Shown here piece after piece: positions 1-10,522 of a stretch of DNA of 64,000 nucleotides (its first letter is position 1; every line of letters begins with the position of its first letter). This DNA comes from Hirundichthys speculiger (lineage: Eukaryota; Chordata; Actinopteri; Beloniformes; Exocoetidae). Location of the stretch: NCBI GenBank assembly GCA_018398805.1, contig JAGFBZ010000940.1, forward strand, positions 1,252,001 to 1,316,000, given 5' to 3'. Under the pieces are notes generated by a model that did no database searches, was not told the DNA's origin, and worked only from the letters and a program-made list of their open reading frames with translations. The position numbers were made by a program, and so were the translations under genes.

Positions 1-310
1 TTCTTCCTGAGTGGTATGATGGCTGGACATTTACATGGTGTTTATACAGTTTTCTTCCTAATATCTTGGAATCAAGCAATCAGTGTATTTGAGGTGTGCT
101 TTAAGATTAGTAGTGGGACACAATTTAAAAAACAAAAATCTAGTTAATTAGAAGCTTTGTAATTTAATGATCACAATAAATAACATCTTTATCAACAAGC
201 AATATTTGACACAATAAGTCACATTTTTTTAATTTAAATAAATTTTGGCTGATGATTGAATCAATTAATAGACAGATGTGAACTTAAACAACAAAAATTT
301 TTATTATAAT
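1..310. other. AT-rich non-coding stretch
   Basis: I see no gene, clear repeat boundary or RNA signal here. It directly borders the 3' end of the LINE remnant that follows. Confidence 0.5.
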
Positions 311-1990
311 ATTATATCCTTTATTTAACCAGATGTGAGTCTCATTGAGATTAAAATCTTTTTCAACAGAGACCTGGCTAAAAATTGGCAGCAGTTAGTT
401 AAAAAGACATCAGAAAAAAACAAATCAACAAACAATCAGCGCCATCAGAATAAATCAATTAAAACAATTACACTCATCAAGGCAACTCGTTTCCCTGTCC
501 TGCAGAGCTGACTGAAATTCATCCAGAGTAATGAGTTCTGTCAGTTTCATATTGGTTTGAAAATTCTTCCAAGAGGATGGAGCAGCATATTTAAAAGTTT
601 TCTTTCCAAACTCTGTGCAAACATTTGGGACCTGCATTTGTAAGGTCCTTTGGGAAAGGAGAGCGTAGATGGTAAACAGAGTCCAATTTCTTCAGTAAAT
701 TATCCGGAGAGTTCATGTAGAGCAGATCGCCATAATCCAATGAAGGAATGAAAGTCGCTAAAATTAAGCGTTTATGTACCTGATGAGACAAACGTGATTA
801 GTATCTAAAGAAGAACCCAAGCTTAAGTTTTAATTTAGTGATTTTCAATGTGCAGATTGATAGACAAATTCTGTTCAATAATAAGACCTAAATATTTATA
901 AAATTGGACTTCAGTTTCAGTACCTTGAGAGGTTGTGATCTTTACATTACCTGTTGGTTTTCTGGTTTTTGTAAACAATATAAACTTGGATTTTTCTGCA
1001 TTGAGCACCAATTTCAGATGAGACAGATGGGATTGGATGGTATCAAAGGCAGACTGAAGATGGTCCAAGGTTTGTATTAATGAGGGTGACGTGCAATATA
1101 TAATCGTATCATCTGAATAAAAGTGAAAACGAGCATTAGAAATATTAACACAAAGGTCATTCACGTACAAGTAAATGACAATAAAATGAAAATAACAGAG
1201 GTAGGTCCCAGAACAGAGCCCTGAGGCACACCACTCCGCACAGGGAGAACAGAAAAGGAGGATCCAGCAACCTCAACAAATTGTGATTTGTTCAGATAGA
1301 ACATTCAGATAGACCACATTTCAGAAGCCTGTCTGCTAAAGTTCCATGGTCTACTGAATCAAAGGCTTTGGACAAATCTATAAAAAGTGCAGCACAGTAC
1401 TTTTTTGCAGTCCAGTAAACCAATTATATCATTAACAACCTTGACAGCTGCAGTTGTTGTACTGTGACGCTTCCTGAAACCAGACTGGTATTGAGATAAG
1501 ACACAATTCTCATCAAAGAACTCTTTAAGTTCTTCACTTGTTTTTCAAGAGCTTTAGCCAAAACAACTTAGATATCGGGCTGTAGTTATTAACAGCAGAG
1601 GGGTCCCCTCCTTTCAGCAAGGGAAGAACAAAGGCGGACTTCCAGATACCAGGAATCTCATTATTAATGAATGTAAGGTTAAAAATATGAGTTAAAGGAT
1701 GTGCTATAAAATCAGCAGCTACTTTAAGAAAATATATCTGGACCAGCAAATCTGTGAGTATCCAGTGGTATGAGAGCTCTGTGAACCTCCTGTATATCGA
1801 CTGCAGTAAACTTAAAAGGCTGGGCAACAGAACTCAAAATAGGCTGTAAATTATCATCCTGCTTATTTTGTCTTGAACCAGATTGGAATAATTCAAACAA
1901 AGTGCATGAAGAGATAAAGTGCTTATTAAAACAATTTAAAATATCGGCTTTGTCCGTTATAGTAGATGAGTCCTTCACAATACAACCTGG
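311..1990 (-). mobile_element. Decayed non-LTR retrotransposon (CR1/L2/Rex1-type LINE), reverse transcriptase region
   Basis: Read on the minus strand, four overlapping open stretches spell parts of one reverse transcriptase (RT) in family order. The finger region (about 1978-1724) ends in a RFAGPD-like motif. Next comes an IFNLTF...IWKSAFVLPLLKGGDPSAVNNY..PISKL segment (about 1827-1534). The catalytic box FYSDDTIIY lies near 1110, followed by YKYLG. The C-terminal thumb-like part LILATFIPSLDYGDLLY is near 750. Stops and frame changes between blocks, especially 1170-1534, show it is dead. At 311-365 the plus strand reads as the reverse complement of a LINE 3' end common in fish (TTTATTTAACCAGATGTGAG). 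The N-terminal endonuclease is absent, as expected for a 5'-truncated copy. Placement among CR1, L2 and Rex1 is uncertain; that it is a LINE is not. Confidence 0.85.
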
Positions 1991-3597
1991 TAGATCGTTA
2001 TGAAGTTAAAGTTCAAAAATATATGTATTTTTTCACATTCACAGATTAATGCAAACTCAGCGCAAATCTAGCTAATATGTTCAACATTTTGTAAACGTAA
2101 GCACTAACCCAGACACGATTATCAGTCTGGGAGTCGGTCTGGACATGGAGGGGTGAACATCTCTGACTGCAGCTGAGAGGAATTGTCTGCTGAGGTTTGT
2201 GCCGTCTGAGATAGCGTTTTGATGAGGTAGGAGCCCCCCCACAGCACCCGCCGCTCATTGAGAAGCATAACCATATGTGCTTTGATGTCAAAGTTTCCAA
2301 AAGTCTCCAGCAACACCAGAAAAAGTCAAAGATTTTTCGCTCATCTCAGTTTTGAAAAAAAAAAAGTCGGTAATCTGAATACCTAATAAATATCACGTCA
2401 AAGTTGGCAACAATGCTTCTTTGCGGTTGGAAAACAAACTTTAGGTGCATCACAGCCTGGGATTTTATTAAAAGAGTTTCGACCCTCCTCGATCTGGCCG
2501 ACACACCGTCACATAGGTTCATACGTCCGTCATTAGTTCCAAACATCTTAGCACCATCAGTCTGTTTAAATGGATTCAGGCGGGAGACACGGCCAAAGCG
2601 AACCATTCACCCTGTGATTTCACTCAGTATTAGCCATAATGCACATTGATTATAATCAGGAATTTACCTTCATATTTTTATTTGGAGAGGCAAAGAGGAC
2701 ATTTATCAGTTACATTTTGGAGGAAATTAGGATTGCTAACACATTTACAGAAGGCTGGCTGCGTTCATATTTTGTAATCAATAAATAAATACCAGTGAAT
2801 GCACAGTTCTACTCAGTTGAAGCTGTTTGTCTTGGATTACAATACTGTAATATAAATGTAATTTCAGATATAGTTTGAAGTGTACCACCATTGACATTTT
2901 TCTCTGTTTGCCATGATGCTTGTAAACATACGGAGGAGTGAAGATGATCTAAATATCCAAAGACTTTAAAAGATTCTACTTGAAATCAAACATGTAATAT
3001 GGTGAATATAACAGAGATGCTCTCATTAATGTTTAAAGTAGATTTAAATCACTTCAGGTAAAACAAATCTGGTTGTAGATGTAGAGACATGAGGCCATTT
3101 CTGACACCAACCTACCTTCTGTTTTATTGGTCAGTTGAATTCTTCAGGATTTCCAACAGACAATTATAAATACTTAAGCGATCTTGTCACACTTTCCCCC
3201 AACTATGATCATCTATATTTATTGTGCTGCTCTGATCACATCACTGATGCTCTCTGGTAAAAGATGCGTGATGTTCATGAAGATTCAACCCTTCAAAATG
3301 CAGACAAACTTTAAATGAACTAGACATCTCACGACCAATATTTACAGTCAGCTACAATAATGGGGTCAACACAAAGTGTTCCTAATCTAATATTCATAGC
3401 AAATGCAAAGAAACGTTGATCCCTGCAGGCTGATTCCGACTGCAGTTAGTGAAGTGCTGCTCATGTTACCTGACTGCAGATAAATTACAACCAGATAATT
3501 ATCATTATGATTAACATTATCTAAAAGTTTCGACATGAACAATATTCATGTTTCATATTTATACACAACTTGAAATTTAGAAAGATTCACACACATA
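1991..3597. other. Non-coding stretch, one unidentified ORF
   Basis: No family recognised. A minus-strand open frame of 86 codons (2346-2606, MVRFGRVSRLNPFKQ...) is not low-complexity, but I cannot place it and see no splice context, so I do not call it a gene. The remainder is ordinary AT-rich sequence. Confidence 0.4.
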
Positions 3598-3662
3598 CAT
3601 ATATGCACACATATGCTCACACACACAAACACACATATATGTATTATATATATATATATATG
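3598..3662. repeat. CA and TA simple repeats
   Basis: Short CACA and ATAT runs abut the palindrome that starts at 3664. Confidence 0.85.
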
Positions 3663-3663
3663 C

Positions 3664-3721
3664 GATAAAATAAATGTCGGCGTTAATAAATTAATTTATT
3701 AACGCCGACATTTATTTTATC
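3664..3721. repeat. 58-bp perfect palindrome at a transposon end
   Basis: Two 27-bp arms flank a central TTAA. The right arm (ACGCCGACATTTATTTTATC) matches the start of the element body shared with the copy at 60586. The left arm is its exact reverse complement. It sits where that copy has its terminal inverted repeat, so the native end seems replaced by a fold-back duplication. Confidence 0.9.
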
Positions 3722-4078
3722 TCGCGTTAACGCATGTTGCTCACATGCTTTTGTTTTGAAAAGTCTGTTACTGGCTGTTAAGGAATCGGAAGAGGATCGG
3801 CAGGTAAACATGCGGAAAAGTTAAAACGGACATGGAGAACGGTAAAAATCCCTGTACTTTACAGTTTTGGTAGCAACTTAGGTAGCAATATTAACAATTC
3901 TGTCTGAAAAAAAATTCTGAACAACAACAAAATTTTTAAATCTCTTTGTTCAAGTCGATTCCTCCATTTTACATCAGATCTGCTCCATGTGTTCACTGCA
4001 GCGCTATTCACTAGCTGGTTACTTGTGCGGCTCCATCTAGTGGCACAGATGTGTAATGACAACAGAAAGATTCGATTG
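3690..4078. mobile_element. hAT-like non-autonomous element, copy 1, left arm
   Basis: This stretch aligns throughout with 60586-60955 (shared CGCGTTAACGCATGTTGCTC, GATCTGCTCCATGTGTTCAC and CGGCTCCATCTAGTGGCACA), with scattered substitutions and small gaps. The element resumes at 6033. The 1.95 kb between is absent from the other copy and carries a Harbinger element and a hAT miniature element. The terminal TAGGGCTGGGC present in the second copy is missing here. Confidence 0.8.
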
Positions 4079-4370
4079 ATTATAAAACGACCCCCATTTT
4101 TAAGAATATTACTTCTAGATTAAGATATTGTTGAATATTGGGCCAATACGCTAGTTTGATCAAGGACTTGTTCAACAGCAGATGGGTGTCCTGCAATGCT
4201 GGAAATGAGCATCAGAAGATTCTGTGCTCATCAGGATCTGAGGAGAAGACACAGAGCTGGAGAGGCTTTGGTTCCATCTATAGATGAGCGGAGTTTTTAA
4301 TTCAGATTTCCACAATATCACAATATTGCAAATATTATAGTATGTGATTGCTGCGCTGCCATGCTACCTG
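4079..4370. other. Unassigned segment inside hAT-like copy 1
   Basis: This has no counterpart in the copy at 60532. The short string TAAAACGACCCCCATTTTTA resembles the repeat at 37929, so part may be another miniature element. No TSD was identified. Confidence 0.35.
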
Positions 4371-4620
4371 AGGGGTATACTACGAAGCGAGATTAGAGGG
4401 TTAGCGAGGTATGTTGAGTCTAAAACCAGGATTTCCGGTACCACGAAGGTGGCTCTCTTTCAACCTGGCTAGATCACCATGGTAACTTACTCTGCAAACT
4501 TATCCTGGTCCGGAGCAGGTTATGTGCAGAGTTTAGGCTCAAATCGGCTCTAAAAAGCACCGCCCTTTCACTTTCACTTTCACCCAATCCTGTTGTTGAC
4601 TTTAGCGCCAGGATTGTGCA

Positions 4621-4975
4621 ATGGAGGGAGAGTATTCAGAGACCGGACTGATCCGCTGGCTTCCCATGACCATATTCTCTATGAACGCTAGAGATTTCCA
4701 GATGAGGGAATACGTTACATTTGTAATCTGCTAGAGCCATATATTGGCAGCGCCACCAAACGCAGCCGTGCGCTCACAGTAGCGCAAACGGTGTGCGTTT
4801 CTTTGCGTTTCTTTGCCGCGAGAACCTACATGCATTCAGTTGGTGATGCAGAAAATCTGAGCCAGAATACTGGAATAAAGGTTGTACTTGCTCTTACTGA
4901 ACTGCTGAATATGTTTGTAGTATTCCCTGGCCATCTGCCCACGCTTCAAATAAAAGAAGCGTTTTACTAAATCAA
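4621..4975 (+). pseudogene. HARBI1-like Harbinger transposase remnant, N-terminal part
   Basis: Starting at an ATG at 4621, frames with shifts read as the N-terminal region of Harbinger nucleases: a LYERYRF-like stretch, YVTFVICxxLEPYIGSATKRSRALTVAQTV (near 4705-4790), then FFA.RTYMHSVGDAENLS (near 4810-4862) and a FPGHLPT-like stretch near 4925. In intact family members this precedes the DDE catalytic domain, which is missing here. Single-base shifts and stops prevent translation. The family assignment rests on the ordered match of several short motifs, most strongly the SVGDAENLS block, and on its position between Harbinger inverted repeats. Confidence 0.7.
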
Positions 4976-5075
4976 ATCAGGTAACATAAATTAATAGTCC
5001 ATTATATTGATAATCAGTGTGACGTGGAATTTCATGTGAAATGTTATAATATAATTCATTCATAAGATTCCCCAG

Positions 5076-5115
5076 GGTGATAGGGTACCTATTAAAGTGG
5101 CCGGTGAGTGTGTAT
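5076..5115 (+). mobile_element. Solo Tc1-type terminal sequence
   Basis: ACCTATTAAAGTGGCCGGTG matches the 3' end of the Tc1-like family present at 51866-54090. No transposase or opposite end accompanies it, so it is a short relic within the Harbinger element. Confidence 0.55.
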
Positions 5116-5318
5116 AACAGATCATATTATATCTTAAATTAATTTCACATAGATTTAGCAAAAAACTAAAGTGATTTTCATTTATCATTCATAATGGGAC
5201 AGTCAGACCTACATAATGTTTAAATCTGCTGCATTAAGTTTAAAGTTTAAGCGCTCTAAAAGAGGGAGGGAGATTAATTAAGGTTGTGAAATAAATATAG
5301 TGGTGAAATAAATATAAT

Positions 5319-5480
5319 TTATGAATTTACACGATCTGCAATTTTTTTGCCAGCACTCCTCGCACCTACAGTGTTGCTTTTGGCCGTAAAGATTTCTTTG
5401 AAATCCTCATAGCCCTGCATTATTAAAACCTGCTCCTCCTGACTGAAATATACGGACCGCCATCTATCCATTTGATCCGG
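5319..5480 (-). pseudogene. Myb/SANT-like Harbinger accessory protein remnant
   Basis: The minus strand encodes YFSQEEQVLIMQGYEDFKEI followed by FTAKSNTV...KKIADRVNS. This is the pattern of the Myb/SANT-like DNA-binding domain in the second protein of Harbinger elements: an F(S/T)xEE start, a helix, and a W/K-x-IAxxVN end. In that family the protein helps bring the nuclease to the transposon ends. A Trp-containing stretch expected before KKIADRVN is shortened to ARSAG, suggesting a small deletion. Upstream in-frame residues (MLTAAFCFLLCAR...) look unrelated. It lies in reverse orientation to the HARBI1-like remnant, as in complete Harbinger elements. Confidence 0.65.
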
Positions 5481-5700
5481 AATAGGCGTCAAATGACGCG
5501 TCAAACGCCCCCTTTTATGTGAACGCGCACAGAGCAGAAAGCAGAAAGCCGCGGTTAACAAAGATAGTTGATAACCACCGTCGTGGTACCAGTTATCTCT
5601 GATCGTGAGTTTCAGGTTTGTTAAGCCAGCTCACCCAAAGAAAGCCTGGCTGTGTCGAACTTGCTTCGTAGTACACCCCTCTGAACTGACGTGTACGAAG

Positions 5701-5985
5701 TAGAGATGCGCGGTTGAACCGTGCACCCGCGGGCGGAGCGGATAATCCGCATATCGGGCGGATGACTCGTCAAAAAATAATACTTTAATTAAATTCGGGC
5801 GGGTTGCGGTTGAAGCACTCAAATAATAATAATAAGAAAAAATATTTTACATATTATTAAAAAGGATGGCGGGTCGGTTCGGTTTTGAAAATTGGTGAAA
5901 AAACGTTCCTGCAAATGGATAGCGGGCGGATAGAGATTTTAAGAAGCGGTTGCGGGTTAAAATATACGTCATCCGCGCATCTCTA
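5701..5985. mobile_element. 285-bp hAT-type miniature element, copy A
   Basis: The ends are TAGAGATGCGCGG and its complement (CATCCGCGCATCTCTA). It is flanked by an 8-bp duplication with one difference, GTACGAAG (5693-5700) and GTACAAAG (5986-5993). The 8-bp TSD fits hAT. A copy of the same length, about 97% identical by eye, is at 48509-48793. Confidence 0.9.
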
Positions 5986-6032
5986 GTACAAAGCCATTTC
6001 CAGGTCACGTAAACCGGACAATTAAATAGTAA

Positions 6033-6295
6033 AAACAAATTCAGTCCCGTGGCCTGTTTTTTCATTTTGTATTTTTGATCCAAGTCTAAAATTTAAATAT
6101 AAAAAAACAAGTATTTTTTTTGTGTTAGATTAAAAAAAATTAAAACAACACTAGCAGTGATCACAACACTTGAATTTTTTTAAACTTTTGATTGACAATT
6201 GAAAATGGAAATAAGGAATGATACACAGATTGATAAAGTTACAGAACTTTTACATGGACATTTTAATTTTAAAGTTCTCCTAGACCAGTGGTTCT
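6033..6295. mobile_element. hAT-like non-autonomous element, copy 1, right arm
   Basis: This aligns with 60950-61205 (shared TATTTTTGATCCAAGTCTAA and GGTAAAGTTACAGAACTT-like stretches). It stops abruptly at 6296, where an unrelated hAT-like end begins, so the native right terminus is lost. Confidence 0.75.
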
Positions 6296-6375
6296 CAACC
6301 TTTTTGAACAAACGCCACCATGATGCTCTTAACCCCCCCCCCCATAAAAAAAAAAAAAAAAAAAAAAAAGATGTG
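6296..6375. mobile_element. hAT-like terminal fragment
   Basis: It begins CAGTGGTTCTCAACCTTTTT, a hAT terminal sequence frequent in fish, followed by poly-C and a 24-bp A run. No matching right end was found, so it is truncated. Confidence 0.55.
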
Positions 6376-6599
6376 CGTATCTGTGTAACCATGGATTTTA
6401 ATTTATGGAAATAGAAATAATGGAAATTAGATGGAAATACTACTATAATAATATAACACTTTAGTATCATAGTATTATTAGTAGTAGTAGTATTATATTA
6501 TTTATAAGTATAATACTTAAGTGGCCAGTGTAGAGCAGTCGGTCAGCTCATCAAACACCTGAACAACAATGAACATTTTTTTACTTCCATTTCCTGATA

Positions 6600-6855
6600 A
6601 TACAGCTGACAGTTGACTGTGGAATATTTAGGAGTGAGGACATTTCACGACTGGATTTGTTTCACAGGTGTCATCCTATCACAGTTCCACCTGGAATTCA
6701 CTGAGCTCCTGAGAGAGACCCATTCTTTCACTAATGTTTGTAGAAAGTCTGCATGTCCAGGTGCTTGATTTTATACACCTGTGGCCATGGAAGTGATGTG
6801 AACAGCTGATTCTGATCATTTGGATGGGTGAGCAAATACTTTTGGAAATATAGTG
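6600..6855. mobile_element. Tc1/mariner-type miniature element, right part
   Basis: It contains the string GAGCTCCTGAGAGAGACCCA, then TATACACCTGTGGCCATGGA and GGATGGGTGAGCAAATACTT, and ends TTTGGAAATATAGTG before a TA. This is a common fish Tc1/mariner non-autonomous family, recognised from memory. The left end was not resolved. Confidence 0.6.
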
Positions 6856-7192
6856 TATATATCTATCTGTTTGCATGTGTGGATGTGTGTGTATGTGCGT
6901 GCAGGCATTTTTTTTGTTTCGTAAGCTTGCCACTTGGACCACAAATACCAGACACATTTTTAAGGGAAAGACCTGCCAGATAAGTGATACTGGACACAAA
7001 TCTGTGGGAGGCTTCCACAATACCAAAGGTGGCAGTATGTCCCTTCTCTTATCACATGAAGTCAGCTGTCTGCCAAACTGTCTTTTGGAACATCTTTTGG
7101 GCTTCGACCACTAAATTCCTCCTCAAGTTCACTGCGTGACAATACTCTCGTAACATGACAGAGAGGGAGGGGAGCTGCCGAGAGGCAAAATT

Positions 7193-7225
<33 letters not shown>

Positions 7226-9208
7226 AATTCAGTAAAAGTCTTTTGTGATTTGGGTGAGGCCGTCTAGATGCTGGACATAAGACAAAACTCTTTCTGCTCA
7301 TTCTTTTTTTTTTTTTTTTCCCCCGTCTCCACTTCTACTCGTGGCCACACCAGCATGTGTTCAAAGGAATTCTCTAAATAGTAGTGTGTGTGTTATATCT
7401 GGTCTTCCAAATCTCTCACTCTCTTTATCTGTGAGACCTCAGATAACATATGTAAACTCCAAAAATATTACAAAACACAAATGTTACTAAATAAAATCAA
7501 AATAAAACATTTAGGAAGTCTCCCATTCTTAGTTTTTAAGGCGAGCTTTGAAGAGGAACTTAATGTGAACAGGAAAGTGGATTCAGCTGTCCCTCTTTTG
7601 TCTGCCTTGCTTTAAGGAGCTCACAGCAGATGGTAGAGCCGATAAGATGTGTTATAACCGACTGAATGAATGAACCAATAAGCACATGAGTGAGTGAGTT
7701 AATTTAAGAAATTGTGCAGACAACTGCTTATGTCCTTGAAATTCACTCGACAATTTAATGAAAACTTGAACATTTCATTTGCTGATAAAATCCACAAACA
7801 TTCCTTGTGTGCTTGAAGTTTGAGAAAACCGGATATATCAATAGGAGCTAGCCTGAGCAGACTGGAGAAAATATGAACAGATGAGCAGAACACATCAAAC
7901 ATCAAACATCTAGTTCTATCTTTGATCTGTGGATTAAAGTAATTGATTCTGAGTTTTATGGGCTGGACCGTGTTCGGTGTATGGAATATATTCTCCGGCT
8001 GTGCGAGGCTTCGCCCGTAGGAATCTGGATGACTCATTACAACCCCCCACTACCTATTCAACTCCAGCTCCAGTCAGACGCCCCCAATCCTGTCCTGGCA
8101 CCACTCCTTCTGCCCTGTTCGGGGTGTTAAGCCCCAATTATGAGTGCCCTCATCCAGAGTTCGCGCACACGCATGCAAAACTACATGTAAGTAAGCGAGC
8201 GTATACATAGCACACGCAGAGGGGTCTGACGGTCAGGTGCCCCAGACAGCATTCCCCTGTGTCATTAGGCTTAGTGAGCCATCTCCTCTGTCCAACATGT
8301 CGCCAGTAGCTCTTCTGGCCTTAACGCGCTGCCAGCAGGCTATACAACACCACTGTCTGTGTCCGTGCCGTGGAAGTATGCATGCACAAATCCAAGCGCT
8401 GTGTGTGTGTGTGTTAAATTTCTCTTTCGCGCACACCTCAGTGTTTTGTGTGTCTGGGTGTGTGTGTGTCTGCTGTCTGCAACCCCTAAGGCTGCATGGA
8501 TTAGTGACAGGACCCCACCAGAGCATGACAAGGCTTTTGTCTCTGGAGCCCACTGGTTTTATGGTTAAGCACACGTTGTGTGTGTGTGTGTGAGTCTGGG
8601 CTGCTATATGTAAGGGTATCTGAAGGCTAATTGCAGATAAAAAGGTATTGCATGTCTTTATTTCCCAGCTGTTATTTATTTATTTATTTTACTAATAGTG
8701 CGGTGATTGGTGAAAGAAATGAAAAATCAAGTAGTTTAAAAGGCAGACTTGCCACTTTGTGTCCATCTGAGCACGTGTGTGTGCTTGGGGAATCATCCTA
8801 AATTCATTTTATTTTAGCTGAACATGCTACACCATCTCTACAAACCACCTCAGGGCACAACGTTAGCTTTAGCCCAGGACTGAATGAAAGTCATGGACTC
8901 TGGAATCTGTAACATGACATCATAAAATATGTTGGAAAATTCCTAGGATCCCTCAGGCCTATCGGCTTAATATTCATTAATCTGCCAATTTTACCTCCAG
9001 TTTATGATGCCAGCAGAAGAATATTCATTGATATGAAGTCTGAATCTGTGTCCCTACAGGAGGAAAAAAACATGCTTGTTTGAGTCACTAATTGAAATGA
9101 AAATATATCTTGTGCTATTTTAAACCAAAGAAATTGCAATTATCATAAATCCCAGAATTGACATCTTCACTGGAAGTTAAATGTCTTCTTCCACAACAAA
9201 CTGTTAAA
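6856..9208. other. Non-coding stretch with homopolymer and TG tracts
   Basis: Long A and T runs (7195-7222, 7303-7319) and short TG/CA runs near 8400-8470 and 8575-8592 create spurious open frames. No gene or element end was recognised. Confidence 0.5.
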
Positions 9209-9212
9209 TTGT

Positions 9213-9242
9213 TGTTTGTTTGTTTGTTTGTTTGTTTGTTTT
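9213..9242. repeat. TTTG tetranucleotide repeat
   Basis: About seven GTTT units lie immediately beside the outer transposon of the nested stack. Confidence 0.85.
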
Positions 9243-9416
9243 AATTACTACAGAGCCCTGGAGGTGACATGGAAATTTTTTTTTTTATCTTGTGTGTACG
9301 ACTTATTATCTCACGCGTGCGACTTACTGTTACTAGCGTGCATTTTCATACACACTTCCACTCGCTCAAAGGCTTGAAAGAAGTGCCACCGTAGAGGTAA
9401 AATGAAGGCGTTTTAA

Positions 9417-9622
9417 CCGATAACCATTTTGTCTCAATTCCTCACTTATAAAACCAACGATATCCTGCAAGTCTGAAAACTGTCGACGGCTGAGTTTGTG
9501 TTCTCCAACGATTCTGATAAGATGCCTCCATCTTAAAATAAACCCATATAAGGCTAAGCTTCTAAGTATCACTTCATGAAACATTCCTAACTTAAAGAAT
9601 AAAATGATGAGACTGTCTAGAT
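9417..9622 (-). pseudogene. N-terminal remnant of an integrase-core transposase
   Basis: The minus strand is open for about 69 codons: LDSLIILFFKLGMFHEVILR, then SLALYGFILRWRHLIRIV, then SRRQFSDLQDIVGFISEELR and QNGYR. The pattern (a helical EI-L segment, a basic-residue-rich recognition helix, S/R-RR, then a helix ending in GYR) resembles the helix-turn-helix part that precedes the integrase catalytic core in transposase-derived proteins abundant in fish. The catalytic core is absent; its upstream side is cut exactly at the hAT boundary (9622). After GYR the frame loses similarity near GTTAAAAC, where a splice donor may have been. The function is inferred from pattern only. Confidence 0.5.
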
Positions 9623-10522
9623 CACAGGTGTCAAACTGATCCATTAAAGGGCCGCGTGGCTGCAGGTTTTTGTTCCAACCATGCAGCAGCTAGGCTCTTG
9701 CCGATTGTGCTAGCATAATTTTTGGCATAATCTGAGTAATTGAGCATAATTTTTGCCATTTTTCCACAGTAGCACCGCTAGCATAATCCGTATATTTTCT
9801 TGTCTTAATAGCACAATTTTAGAATAATTCAAGAAAACGAAGATCTCAGCTACTAAAAACGATAGATTACCATTAACGGTTGGTTCCACTCCTATTTTGC
9901 GATTGCTTTTTAGTTGTGTTGAGATACCGCGGGAATTCGATGAAACAGAACCAGAAGTCTGTGTCTCGGTCCCAGACTCCTTAGTCTTTCTCCCAGTGCT
10001 CGTTTCAAAATGGCGGCCGCTATCCGCGGATAGTTATCCACCACACTATCCAGGCTTCATGCCACCTATTTTTGTTCGCTGGATAACTATCCGCTGGATA
10101 GCAGATTTATCCACCGTATAGACCTAACCACCGGATAAAGTTACCCAGGTTTTGAACAACCGGGCCCAGAACGTCAGGCCAGGGTTAATAAAATACATTT
10201 TCAAACTTGTCTTGTGAGTTGTGAAGTTTGTGCACAGAATCATTTTTTTAAAAAGTAGCATAATTTTGAAAAGCAAGAATAATTTGAGCATAATTTGGGC
10301 AAAAAACTAGCACTGCCACTAGCATAATATGCCACTTTTACTAGCACAATCGGCAAATGCCTAGCAGCAGCACAGCTGACTTGTTTTAGTCAATCAACTG
10401 TCTTCACTGAAGGTCTGAACCAGTTCAGTTGGTTGAATGAAACAAGTCAGCTGTGTTTCTGCATTATTGGAACAAAAACCCGCAGCCACACGTCCCTTTA
10501 ATGGATCAGTTTGACACGCCTG
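9623..10522. mobile_element. hAT element nested in the 6-bp-TSD transposon
   Basis: A perfect 8-bp duplication GTCTAGAT flanks it (9615-9622, 10523-10530). The ends are CACAGGTGTCAAACTGATCC and, reverse complemented, CAGGCGTGTCAAACTGATCC; similarity continues for tens of bases. The TIR is related to that of the element at 55817. It is itself interrupted by another element at 9690-10364. Confidence 0.9.
9690..10364. mobile_element. Innermost miniature element with CTAGGC ends
   Basis: Inverted repeats read CTAGGCTCTTGCCGATTGTG and CTAGGCATTTGCCGATTGTG (right end reverse complemented). The flanks repeat CAGCAG (9684-9689, 10365-10370), though the target is itself CAG-rich. GCATAAT recurs many times near both ends. 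Within it, 10018-10100 holds a smaller inverted repeat (GGATAGTTATCC ... GGATAACTATCC). I do not know the family. Confidence 0.7.

Larger units (their letters stand above)
4371..5680. mobile_element. PIF/Harbinger DNA transposon, internally degraded
   Basis: Terminal inverted repeats begin AGGGGTATACTACGAAGC on the left and AGGGGTGTACTACGAAGC on the right (reverse complemented), matching at 19 of 21 positions. A 3-bp direct repeat CTG flanks the element (4368-4370, 5681-5683), the TSD size expected of PIF/Harbinger. Remnants of both proteins typical of the superfamily lie inside: a HARBI1-like nuclease on the plus strand (4621-4975) and a Myb/SANT-like DNA-binding protein on the minus strand (5319-5480). 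At 1310 bp it is shorter than an autonomous copy, and both genes are broken. It lies inside an older hAT-like element. Confidence 0.85.

Noticed and set aside
8233..8593. Overlapping open frames of 63-118 codons on both strands
   Set aside because: They pass through TG/CA tracts, have cysteine/valine or threonine/histidine runs, and show no family pattern.
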